From Pseudomonadota bacterium (lineage in GTDB: Bacteria > Pseudomonadota > Alphaproteobacteria > Micavibrionales > Micavibrionaceae), in the NCBI GenBank assembly GCA_029558635.1, contig JAKQEE010000063.1, positions 1 through 64,000 of the forward strand: DNA of 64,000 nt, in the 5' to 3' direction. Below are positions 1 to 6,727 of the stretch, piece by piece (position 1 is the stretch's first letter; the number at the start of each line of letters is the position of its first letter). Below the pieces are notes generated by a model. The model did no database searches, had not been told where the DNA came from, and saw only the letters and a list, made by a program, of their open reading frames with translations. Made by a program: the position numbers and the translations under genes.

Positions 1-165
1 CATCTGGGTTTCTGCTGTGTTGATCCGTGTGATCTTGACCGACGTCGCCAGCGGCCCTTTCATGAACGTCATCACCCCCGCGCCAAGGATCCCCACCAGC
101 GCAACCGCCCCGAATAACGCGAAAAAGATATTCCCTGATTGGCGTGAGGTGGTATGGCCAGCCAC
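1..165 (-). CDS. Partial membrane-anchored protein (N-terminal 55 residues)
   Basis: An open frame runs from a GTG at 165 off the left edge without a stop. A GGGGGA stretch lies a suitable distance upstream as ribosome binding site. The N-terminus is polar, containing HTTSRQSGN, and is followed by one hydrophobic segment at about residues 13-33 rich in Ala, Val, Gly and Leu. The downstream part is polar and presumably periplasmic. I do not recognise a catalytic domain in the visible part. The tRNA-Gly gene lies upstream on the opposite strand. The frame is supported by protein-like composition and by the membrane segment, but the function is unknown. Confidence 0.55.
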   Translation of the reverse strand, partial: MAGHTTSRQSGNIFFALFGAVALVGILGAGVMTFMKGPLATSVKITRINTAETQM

Positions 166-300
166 AATGAGATCCCCCAAACAATAAAAATATATGAAAA
201 TACCCAATTTACAGGGTAACGCAGATGCCGTTAAATTTAACTTAAATTGCCGCTGCACCCAAGCCATTTATCCTAATAATAAAAGAACGGCAGTTTCCAC

Positions 301-330
301 TTGTCAAAAAGCAAGTGAGTAGTTTATAGA
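301..330 (+). promoter_or_regulatory. Putative sigma70 promoter for tRNA-Gly
   Basis: TTGTCA at 301-306 is followed after 18 bases by TATAGA at 325-330. This places a start point about 9 bases before the tRNA. Five of six bases match in the -35 box and four of six in the -10 box. The position directly upstream of the only RNA gene supports the call, though the match is not perfect. Confidence 0.4.
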
Positions 331-345
331 TTAGCCCTCTCAAGT

Positions 346-419
346 GCGGGTGTAGCTTAATGGTAAAGCTCCAGCCTTCCAAGCTGGCTACGAGGGTTCG
401 ATTCCCTTCACCCGCTCCA
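346..419 (+). tRNA. tRNA-Gly (anticodon TCC)
   Basis: A full cloverleaf can be drawn. The acceptor is GCGGGTG paired with CACCCGC, and the D-stem is GCTT with AAGC. The anticodon stem is CCAGC with GCTGG around the loop CTTCCAA, giving anticodon TCC. The T-arm is AGGG-TTCGATT-CCCT. A TCCA tail is encoded, so CCA is in the DNA. It reads GGA/GGG glycine codons. A 23-base copy of its 3' end recurs at 510-532. Confidence 0.95.
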
Positions 420-509
420 AACTTTTCATTTATTCGCGGAATTTTCCTTGTGAAGGGGAACGAGACCCTCTTCTTTAAAAATACCGCACGCAAAGCGTGC
501 GGAGGGGTG

Positions 510-532
510 CGATTCCCTTCACCCGCTCCAAA
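510..532 (+). repeat. Direct repeat of the tRNA-Gly 3' end (attachment-site remnant)
   Basis: Bases 399-421 (T-loop to just past the CCA of tRNA-Gly) recur identically at 510-532. Only about 90 bases separate the copies and no integrase gene lies between them. Such duplications are classically left by tRNA-targeting integrases. Here the intervening element is gone or was never large. The 3' half cannot form a tRNA by itself. Confidence 0.75.
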
Positions 533-556
533 TCATCCCATGATTAAGTATAAAAC

Positions 557-585
557 GAAAAACCCGCCGTCTAATGACAAGCGGG
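557..585 (-). terminator. Rho-independent terminator of the 612-1853 gene
   Basis: On the minus strand the stem CCCGC/GCGGG (581-585 with 563-567) is followed by a T-run over 557-562. It sits 27 bases beyond the stop of the minus-strand gene ending at 612. Confidence 0.6.
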
Positions 586-611
586 CGTTCACGAACTCAG
601 TTAACTGGAAA

Positions 612-1853
612 TTAGTCCCGTCCATAACGGTAAAGATCAACAATCTCAGCAACACCGGACAACTCGCCCACTCCGGATTTTTTACCTTTTCCGGCGGCCG
701 GAAAGGACAGAATCTGAGCACTCGGACGGCCAGCCTCTTCTGCGGTCATATCTTTTTCGGCTTCGGTAAACGAACGCTCGAATTTGATGAACCATAAGAA
801 GTTGGCGTTTGAACGATCACGTACATCGGTAAAGACCGGATCAAGCAACATCTGTCCAGCAACGAAGTCCAGATAGTTCTGACCGAATGGAACCTTGCCC
901 AATGCTTTCATCATATCAAGTGCGATCAGACGCGAAGCTTCCGGATTGTCCGAAAAACTGTAACCTTGGTAATCAGCCAACATCTGCTGGATCAGAACGC
1001 GATCGGCCTTGCGGCAACGCTCCGACAGGAACCATGATTCAAACGTGGCACGAATAGCCAAACCATTGCCGATTGAACGGAAATCGGCAATCGCTTCACG
1101 AGCAAACGCACGACCGAGATCGGACATAGGCGAATTTTCAAGTCTAGCCCAAACGGATTTTTGTCCAGCTAAATGAAGCTCCCACGCCACACGGATCATA
1201 TGAACCGAGAGATCGGCAACCTGAGCGCGATTAACCACGACAGCATAATCGGGATGCAAAGCCAAAGGATGAAGACCTGCACCATTTTTATGTTGATACA
1301 TGCGGCGCAGTTCACGGGTCAGAAGAAGAATTTGGTCGGCTTGGTCCAGATCGGCGCGAACCAGAATAGTGTGCGTTCCGCGATCATAAGAAGCGTCGAG
1401 CACCTGATTGCTGAGTTTGATCTCAATCCCGTTGATCTGGGCAAAGCTCAGATACTGCGAGGCCAGACGGCTTTCATGCGCAACCGTCAACAAGGTTTGC
1501 AGCTGATCTTCCTTCTGGGAAAGAGGCACGGAAATAAAAGCGGCATCCTCACGGAACAAGGAAAGTTTTTCTTCCTCTCCATGGGCAAATTCCTGCGCGA
1601 TTTTATCGTAGGCCGTGGTCTTCTGACGCAAATCGGCAATGTCGCGTTCTAAAGCCTGCAAGATCGGATCGTCGAACAAAGAATCGTCGTCAATGGCTTC
1701 ATCGTAATCGGAATAAAATAAGGGCTGATCGCTGATCCATGTGCAACGAACAGGTTGTTCGTTGTTCAGCGTATAGGCAAAACGGCAAACCTCCTGCGGC
1801 CAGATTTGCAATTCGGTGTCCTGCGAATCTCCGCTTCCCGTTCTCTTATCCAT
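612..1853 (-). CDS. Conserved hypothetical protein, metallopeptidase-like fold suspected
   Basis: The 413-residue product has no signal peptide. The start is placed at the ATG at 1853 (MDKRTGSG...) rather than the upstream GTG at 1907, whose extra 18 residues look like untranslated leader. The N-terminal third is acidic and includes a run of Asp near residues 55-65. A segment around residues 180-190 reads TRELRRMYQHKNG. It resembles the HExxH helix of DUF6782-type putative metallopeptidases but with both zinc histidines replaced by Arg, so if related it is probably inactive. That relationship is from memory and is weak. The gene stands alone between a terminator at 557-585 and secB upstream. 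Confidence 0.6.
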   Translation of the reverse strand: MDKRTGSGDSQDTELQIWPQEVCRFAYTLNNEQPVRCTWISDQPLFYSDYDEAIDDDSLFDDPILQALERDIADLRQKTTAYDKIAQEFAHGEEEKLSLFREDAAFISVPLSQKEDQLQTLLTVAHESRLASQYLSFAQINGIEIKLSNQVLDASYDRGTHTILVRADLDQADQILLLTRELRRMYQHKNGAGLHPLALHPDYAVVVNRAQVADLSVHMIRVAWELHLAGQKSVWARLENSPMSDLGRAFAREAIADFRSIGNGLAIRATFESWFLSERCRKADRVLIQQMLADYQGYSFSDNPEASRLIALDMMKALGKVPFGQNYLDFVAGQMLLDPVFTDVRDRSNANFLWFIKFERSFTEAEKDMTAEEAGRPSAQILSFPAAGKGKKSGVGELSGVAEIVDLYRYGRD

Positions 1854-2018
1854 TTTCGTTAGGCCCCAACCCTTATTGAATTTGAAAAAACAAAGACAGC
1901 TTTTCACTGCTTTATGGTTCTATTCTACGGGGCTTTGGTTAACGGAAGGTAACCGTCACATTAAAAAAATTGTTTTGTTTCAATAAGTTAATAGAATCCT
2001 AATCACGTTTCCATAAGT

Positions 2019-2043
2019 AAAAAGGGGTTAAGAACAACCCCTT
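2019..2043 (-). terminator. Rho-independent terminator downstream of secB
   Basis: An 8-bp perfect stem, AAGGGGTT (2022-2029) with AACCCCTT (2036-2043), has a 6-base loop. It is followed on the minus strand by a T-run, so it should stop leftward transcription from secB. Confidence 0.65.
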
Positions 2044-2125
2044 GATTCTATTGGATTCAGAAAAAAATTACACCGAGCAAGGCGAAGCGGGCTACGCCCG
2101 AAGCATGTCCGGCAATTGAGGACCT

Positions 2126-2154
2126 CCACTTAAAAATCTCCGGTTTTTAAGTGG
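2126..2154 (-). terminator. 11-bp perfect hairpin 14 bases after the secB stop
   Basis: CCACTTAAAAA (2126-2136) pairs perfectly with TTTTTAAGTGG (2144-2154) around a 7-base loop. It lies immediately downstream of the secB stop codon. The stem is AT-rich without a separate U-tract. It could be a weak terminator or an mRNA 3'-end stabiliser, backed by the stronger terminator at 2019-2043. Confidence 0.45.
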
Positions 2155-2167
2155 AATAACTGTGAAT

Positions 2168-2695
2168 CTATGCAGAAGCTGCTTGCGACCCGTTGCCGTC
2201 CGCCTCTCCTTTGGCGCCAAAGCGTGCCAGATACATCTGGGCGAAGTCCACCGGACCCAAAAGCAGCGGCTGATACCCCCCGTCCTGAATAAGATCAGCC
2301 AGAACTTTACGAGCGAACGGAAAGGCCAGTTTTGGAATTTCGATGAGCAGCAGCGGGTGGTGGTGTTCTTCGGCGACATTGGGCATGGAAGCAGCCACAG
2401 AATAGAGAACCTCGGCAATATAGACGGTTTGCTCGCCACGGACTGCGCGAGCCGACAACCGCAAGGAAACTTCGTAAAGAGCCTTGACCTGCGGATCTTC
2501 AAGCGGCTTGGCATCCAGAGTGATGTTGACATCCATACGCGGCTGCGTTTGTCCGGTTTTGAGCGAATAAGGAGCACCGGGATTTTCAAAAGACAAATCC
2601 TTGACATACTGGGCATGAACCATCACCGGCAGATTACCGGGATTGACGGCATTTGCATCGTCTTGAGGCTGCGCTGGATTTTGGTCGTCACTCAT
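2168..2695 (-). CDS. secB: Protein-export chaperone SecB
   Basis: The 175-residue product is a cytosolic chaperone that keeps preproteins unfolded and delivers them to SecA and SecYEG. The SecB fold is recognisable from VHAQYVKDLSFENPGAP near residues 26-42, the central VYIAEVLYSVAA segment, and the conserved C-terminal portion with HHHPLLLIEIPKLAFPFAR and LGPVDFAQMYLARF. An acidic, Gln/Asn/Pro-rich N-terminal extension of about 22 residues precedes the domain, and the C-terminal tail is Ala/Gly-rich. The divergent neighbour is a Tim44-like gene, the arrangement typical of Alphaproteobacteria. Confidence 0.95.
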   Translation of the reverse strand: MSDDQNPAQPQDDANAVNPGNLPVMVHAQYVKDLSFENPGAPYSLKTGQTQPRMDVNITLDAKPLEDPQVKALYEVSLRLSARAVRGEQTVYIAEVLYSVAASMPNVAEEHHHPLLLIEIPKLAFPFARKVLADLIQDGGYQPLLLGPVDFAQMYLARFGAKGEADGNGSQAASA

Positions 2696-2788
2696 TTTCT
2701 AAACCTGACTTCTGGAATTGGATGTGCCTTCTGGTTAGCAAAAACCGCAAAACACCACAAGAGAAGATCTCAAAGGTTTCTGTTTCAC

Positions 2789-2816
2789 TTGTAGAATGCA
2801 CCAAATCCCCTATATT
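2789..2816 (+). promoter_or_regulatory. Putative promoter of the Tim44-like gene
   Basis: TTGTAG (2789-2794) and TATATT (2811-2816) are separated by 16 bases. They lie 31 bases upstream of the GTG start at 2848, in the secB/tim44 divergent region. Confidence 0.4.
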
Positions 2817-2847
2817 GAGGAAAGCTTTAGAAAAGAGGATAGCCCCC

Positions 2848-3555
2848 GTGCCCGTAGATTTGCTGATATATATGGTGATTGCAGCCGTTCTGATCATCTG
2901 GCTGCGCAACACACTCGGAACCCGCAACGGCGACGAACGCGACCGTTCTGCCGATTATGAAGCGTTAATACAAAATAAGGGCGTCCAGCAAAATCTGGAA
3001 GATATCAAGGACCTGATCGACATCAACGGCAACGTGGTGGACCACGATTTAAAAGACTTTGCCCCCGACCTGTCGCACGACCTGCGCGAACTGATGAAAA
3101 GCGACCCGTCTTTCGATCCGAAATCTTTTGTCGAAGGCGCCAAGGAAGCCTTCGTAATGATCGTCGAAGCTTTTGCCAAAGGCGATCTCAGAACGCTGAA
3201 GGACCTCCTCTCCCCTGGTGTCTATACAGCCTTCTCCCAAGCCATCGACGACCGCCGCAATAAAGGCGAGTCGGTTGCGACCGAAATTCACGCTGTCAGA
3301 ACCGCCGAGATTTTGAATATCACCCGCTTCGACCGCATGGTCTTTATCAAGATCAGATTTATTGCCGATGAAACCTGCGTCATCAAAGACCGCGAGGGAA
3401 CCATCCTCTCCGGCAATCCGGACAAAATCACAACGATGAATGACGTCTGGACCTTCGGTCGCGAAGCCAAATCGAAAGACCCGACCTGGTTCCTCTATGA
3501 AACAGCAGACGACGAAGCCGAGGATCACAAAACCCCGGTCCCCGACGCGAAATAA
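2848..3555 (+). CDS. Tim44/TimA-family membrane-anchored protein
   Basis: The 235-residue product starts at a GTG at 2848, chosen because AGAGGAT lies 7 bases upstream and the product then opens directly with a membrane segment (PVDLLIYMVIAAVLIIWL). An upstream in-frame extension lacks a ribosome site. After the single N-terminal helix comes a charged linker. The Tim44-like domain covers roughly residues 90-220: SFVEGAKEAFVMIVEAF, then LLSPGVYTAF, then a beta-rich portion ending in VWTFGREAKSKDPTWFL. Bacterial homologues sit on the inner membrane and are linked to protein translocation or assembly. The position next to secB supports an envelope-export role. Confidence 0.85.
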   Translation: MPVDLLIYMVIAAVLIIWLRNTLGTRNGDERDRSADYEALIQNKGVQQNLEDIKDLIDINGNVVDHDLKDFAPDLSHDLRELMKSDPSFDPKSFVEGAKEAFVMIVEAFAKGDLRTLKDLLSPGVYTAFSQAIDDRRNKGESVATEIHAVRTAEILNITRFDRMVFIKIRFIADETCVIKDREGTILSGNPDKITTMNDVWTFGREAKSKDPTWFLYETADDEAEDHKTPVPDAK

Positions 3556-3578
3556 CCATCAAAAAATGAAAATATAAT

Positions 3579-4043
3579 CTAGGCTGCGAGAACTTGTCTG
3601 TTCTCGGGAGAAAGCACGGCACGCATCCCATCCTCACATTGGGTGGATCGCAACTGATCCAGAAGATCTACATCCCTGAACATACGCGTCAAACGCGATA
3701 AGTGACGAAGATGAGTGACCGATTGAGAATCGGGTGAAACTAACACCAGAATAAAATCGACCGGACGATCATCAATGGCCTGAATATCGACCGGATGCTC
3801 AAGTCGGGACACCAGAACATAAGGTTCCTCGATACCCTCGCTCAACCAGTCGAACACGGCGATACCGTCACCGATACCGGGCTTATACGCCGCAATTCTC
3901 TTGAGATCCGAACGGACCGAAGCGGCAGAGAAGTTGATATCTTGTGAAATTTTCCAAGAGAGATTTTTGAGAATCAACTCAACATTATCTCCCTTCAAAC
4001 CAAACTGGACTTCCGATACGCGAACATCATCCCCCAATGACAT
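3579..4043 (-). CDS. PtsN-like EIIA(Ntr) protein lacking the phospho-histidine
   Basis: The product is about 154 residues. The ATG at 4043 is preferred over the one at 4052 because GAGGAG is spaced 9 bases from it and abuts the other. The fold and length match EIIA of the nitrogen phosphotransferase system. The conserved block normally reads G(I/V)G.GIA.PH, with His taking the phosphate from NPr. Here it reads GIGDGIAVFD, so the Pro-His pair is Phe-Asp at about residue 65. Later blocks (PVDFILVLVSPDSQSVTHLRHLSRLTRMFRD) are well kept. It lies just downstream of hpf, the usual alphaproteobacterial order. It probably acts as a phosphorylation-independent regulator or a diverged paralogue. Confidence 0.8.
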   Translation of the reverse strand: MSLGDDVRVSEVQFGLKGDNVELILKNLSWKISQDINFSAASVRSDLKRIAAYKPGIGDGIAVFDWLSEGIEEPYVLVSRLEHPVDIQAIDDRPVDFILVLVSPDSQSVTHLRHLSRLTRMFRDVDLLDQLRSTQCEDGMRAVLSPENRQVLAA

Positions 4044-4140
4044 CGTCTTCATCTCCTCTGGTTAAATGGGTCAATTCAAGTCACCTTTGACTAACCCATT
4101 TTATAATTCGAATACCAGAAAAAAACGTCGATGTACGAAT

Positions 4141-4173
4141 AAAAAAACAACCTCCGCGGAAGAGGTTGTTTTT
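4141..4173. terminator. Bidirectional hairpin between hpf and the ptsN-like gene
   Basis: AAACAACCTC pairs with GAGGTTGTTT around a CGCGGAA loop, with A-runs before and T-runs after. It can terminate in either direction. On the minus strand it separates hpf from the downstream ptsN-like gene, so that gene may have its own promoter or depend on readthrough. Confidence 0.65.
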
Positions 4174-4193
4174 CCAAAGTTTGACTTATGATT

Positions 4194-4811
4194 TTATTCG
4201 GCCGCGGCGACCTCGTCTTCCGGCTCAACCCAACCGATATTGCCATCGGCACGACGGTAAATCATGTTGAGATGATTGTTTTTCGGATTGCGGAACAAAA
4301 TCGCGGTCTGACCCGACAGGTCCATCCGCATCACAGCATCCGACACGCTCATTTTCTGAATGCGCATCGGCTGTTCGGCAACGATCACCGGATCCTCGCC
4401 TTGCGGCAGATCATCCCCTTCGGCTTCTTCCGCTTGCCCCGACATTTCCTGAACGGCCAGAACGTAATCACGCGCTTTGGTCATTTCAGTTTCGGGCGTT
4501 TGTTCGATCCGCTCATGGTGATCGCGCAGACGACGTTTGTAACGACGCAGTTGCTTTGCAATTTTTTCAGCAGTCACATCAAACGAAACATAAGCATCTG
4601 TTTCCGATGCGTGAGCCGTGACCATAATGTCTTTTCCGACACGCAACGAGATATGCGTTTTCACATACGCATGACTTTCGGGAGAAAAAGTCACGACAAC
4701 ATCAATGGCACGATTGAAATACTTCGAATTGATCTCCTCCAGTTTTGCTGTGACATGGGCACGCAGCGCATCCCCGACATCCATTTGTTTTCCATGAATT
4801 GCGAGTTCCAT
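4194..4811 (-). CDS. hpf: Long-form ribosome hibernation-promoting factor
   Basis: The 205-residue product contains the N-terminal RaiA/HPF domain (about residues 1-105), which binds the 30S decoding site. It also has the C-terminal dimerisation domain (about 150-205; VSDAVMRMDLSGQTAILFRN...IGWVEPE) that drives 100S ribosome formation. The basic motif KQLRRYKRRLRDHHER lies at residues 85-100. The ATG is preceded by AAGGAGTT. The downstream neighbour is the ptsN-like gene, as in other Alphaproteobacteria, but no rpoN lies in the window. Confidence 0.93.
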   Translation of the reverse strand: MELAIHGKQMDVGDALRAHVTAKLEEINSKYFNRAIDVVVTFSPESHAYVKTHISLRVGKDIMVTAHASETDAYVSFDVTAEKIAKQLRRYKRRLRDHHERIEQTPETEMTKARDYVLAVQEMSGQAEEAEGDDLPQGEDPVIVAEQPMRIQKMSVSDAVMRMDLSGQTAILFRNPKNNHLNMIYRRADGNIGWVEPEDEVAAAE

Positions 4812-4939
4812 AATTTTAACTCCTTAGTGTTATGGGAGGACTCCTATAAATCAGCCGTCTCTTGCTGAAGATCGAACAGGCTGATAAGGAGAACATAGCT
4901 TCATTTTAACACAGGCACAGTCCTACAAAAAACACTATC

Positions 4940-5779
4940 GTGCAAGAGAGAGAAAAAAATATTTATGACGACCGAAAAATCGGGGTTTTTGACTCCGGTA
5001 TAGGTGGCCTTACGGTTCTCAAGGCCTTGAAAAGAAAGCTTCCTGACGAATCCTACATTTATATTGGCGATACGGCCCGTCTTCCCTATGGGACAAAAAG
5101 CCGCGAGACCGTCATCAAATACAGTGAATCTCTAACACGGGCCGTTTTGAAACAGAACATCAAGGCCGTGGTTGTGGCCTGCAACACCGCCTCGACCCAT
5201 GCCTTAGAAAAAGTTAAAGAAATAGCCTCCCCCCTCCCGGTCATCGGCATGATCGAACCCGCAGCCAAAGCTGCCTGCAAAGCGACCGCAAAAGGTCATA
5301 TCGCCGTCATCGCGACCACCGGAACGATCCATTCCGGAGCCTACACCAGTGCCATTCAAGGGTATGCCCCGGAAACTAAAGTCAGCAACGCCGCCTGTCA
5401 GATGCTGGTGGCGCTGGCCGAAGAAGGCTGGAATGAACAGGACGATCCTGTGGCCCGTAGCATCATCCACCGCTATCTGGATCCGTTATTCGATCAAACC
5501 AATGCGCCGGATACATTGATTCTGGGCTGCACCCATTTTCCGCTCTTTACAAACATTATTTCGGAGATTCTGGGGCCTGATGTCACGCTGATCAACTCTG
5601 GTGAGGAAGCCGCCCAAACTGTGACCTCACAAATATCGCCCTCCTCGGTCACAGATTGTCATACGCAATTCTTTGCGACAGACGACCCCGTACGCTTCGC
5701 AAGAAATGCTCTCCGTTTCTACGACCACCATATCGGACAAGATGATATCGAACTGATGGATATATATTTATATACATAA
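4940..5779 (+). CDS. murI: Glutamate racemase MurI
   Basis: The 279-residue product converts L- to D-glutamate for peptidoglycan. The substrate-binding FDSGIGG motif is at residues 17-23. The two catalytic cysteines are visible: Cys81 in VACNTAST and Cys197 in GCTHFP. GDTARLPYG at 43-51 is also conserved. The start is a GTG without a strong ribosome site, and no better in-frame start precedes the FDSG motif. The C-terminus extends slightly past the usual end with IELMDIYLYT. It is divergent from hpf and is followed by an ialB-like gene with its own leader. Confidence 0.93.
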   Translation: MQEREKNIYDDRKIGVFDSGIGGLTVLKALKRKLPDESYIYIGDTARLPYGTKSRETVIKYSESLTRAVLKQNIKAVVVACNTASTHALEKVKEIASPLPVIGMIEPAAKAACKATAKGHIAVIATTGTIHSGAYTSAIQGYAPETKVSNAACQMLVALAEEGWNEQDDPVARSIIHRYLDPLFDQTNAPDTLILGCTHFPLFTNIISEILGPDVTLINSGEEAAQTVTSQISPSSVTDCHTQFFATDDPVRFARNALRFYDHHIGQDDIELMDIYLYT

Positions 5780-5846
5780 TGAAGTAAATTCGAACTTTTT
5801 TGACTTTCCATGAGGAAAATTAGGGGTGTATAATAAGAGAATCATT

Positions 5847-5881
5847 GGTGATCGGTGCGGTTCGCACCATTCCTGATCGCC
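5847..5881 (+). promoter_or_regulatory. Two-tier hairpin in the leader of the ialB-like gene
   Basis: An inner 6-bp stem (GGTGCG 5854-5859 with CGCACC 5863-5868) sits inside an outer 7-bp stem (GGTGATC 5847-5853 with GATCGCC 5875-5881, one G-T pair) with a 6-base bulge on the 3' side. A perfect TATAAT at 5829-5834 lies just upstream, so the structure would begin near the 5' end of the transcript. No U-tract follows, so it is not a classical terminator. It could be a 5' UTR stability or regulatory element. Confidence 0.4.
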
Positions 5882-5926
5882 TTCCCAAAAACGATCAACT
5901 GACCTGAACTGAAATCGGAAAAAATT

Positions 5927-6448
5927 ATGATGGCGAAATCTGGTCTATATTTGACTGCCTTTGCACTTCTTTCCCTGTGCGCTTTAAAACCGGCATTGGC
6001 CGCGGAAGAACCGACCTTGATCGGAACCTACGGCGTCTGGAAAGCCTACAGCCACAAGGATGGTGGGAATCCGCTGTGTTTCATGTCCGCCACCCCTCAA
6101 AAAGCCGAAGGCAAATACAGCAAACGCGGCAAAATCTACGCCATGATTGCCCACCGCCCGAATGAAAAATCCCGTGATGTTTTTAGCTACATCGCCGGAT
6201 ACACCTATAAGGACAGTGCAGATGTTACCGTTACAATCGGCAAGGATAAATTCATTCTCTTCGGTCAGGGCGAAAGCGCATGGACCCCCAGCGAAGATCA
6301 GGACAAGCGTCTGGCCTCGGCCATTCAAAAAGGCTCGACTATGGTGGTCGAGGGAATGTCCGCCCGCGGAACCAAGACCAAAGATACTTTTTCACTGAAA
6401 GGTTCAGGTGACGCCTACGCCGCGATTTCCAAGGCTTGCGGACCGTAA
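5927..6448 (+). CDS. Invasion-associated locus B (IalB) family secreted protein
   Basis: The 173-residue product has a clear Sec signal peptide (hydrophobic core about residues 7-24, cleavage likely after ALA near residue 26). The mature domain is small. It opens with a Tyr/Trp block (TYGVWKAYSH), then CFMSATPQKAEGKYSKRG, then VTIGKDKFILF, and ends with an ISKACGP Cys motif. The two cysteines (CFM and KACGP) are positioned for a disulfide. IalB-type proteins are periplasmic or outer-membrane-associated and best known from Bartonella, but most homologues are in free-living Alphaproteobacteria with unknown function. The gene is monocistronic with a structured leader at 5847-5881. Confidence 0.8.
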   Translation: MMAKSGLYLTAFALLSLCALKPALAAEEPTLIGTYGVWKAYSHKDGGNPLCFMSATPQKAEGKYSKRGKIYAMIAHRPNEKSRDVFSYIAGYTYKDSADVTVTIGKDKFILFGQGESAWTPSEDQDKRLASAIQKGSTMVVEGMSARGTKTKDTFSLKGSGDAYAAISKACGP

Positions 6449-6727
6449 TTGAAGTTTCATTTTAATATTATGAAATACGGAGGGATTGACTCGAAAAGCG
6501 AACTCGGATAGCACTTACGCCGATCCTCTCGTCGTTTATTGACGGAGGGTGTGGGTAAGAAAAACTACCCTGTTGGAATGGAACCGGACTTGTGCTAGAT
6601 ATTTCCAAATCAGGCGCCAGCCTCCACCGCAACGGGGATAACAAGAAAGTACCAACTTAGGTCACTATTCAGGTCAAGGACGATCAAATATTCGAAGACG
6701 GATACGAAAAGATCTCATTTTTATCTC
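6449..6727. other. 279-base intergenic region without a recognisable gene
   Basis: No convincing ORF lies between the ialB-like gene and the M23 peptidase. TTGACT at 6486-6491 is a possible -35 element but has no good -10 partner. The region probably contains the peptidase promoter and leader. I see no strong terminator in it. Confidence 0.4.

Noticed and set aside
346..532. Second tRNA gene at 510-532
   Set aside because: Only the 3' 23 bases are present, with no D-arm or anticodon arm.
4188..4868. 226-codon plus-strand frame over hpf
   Set aside because: Its His/Phe/Arg-rich translation is a shadow of hpf.
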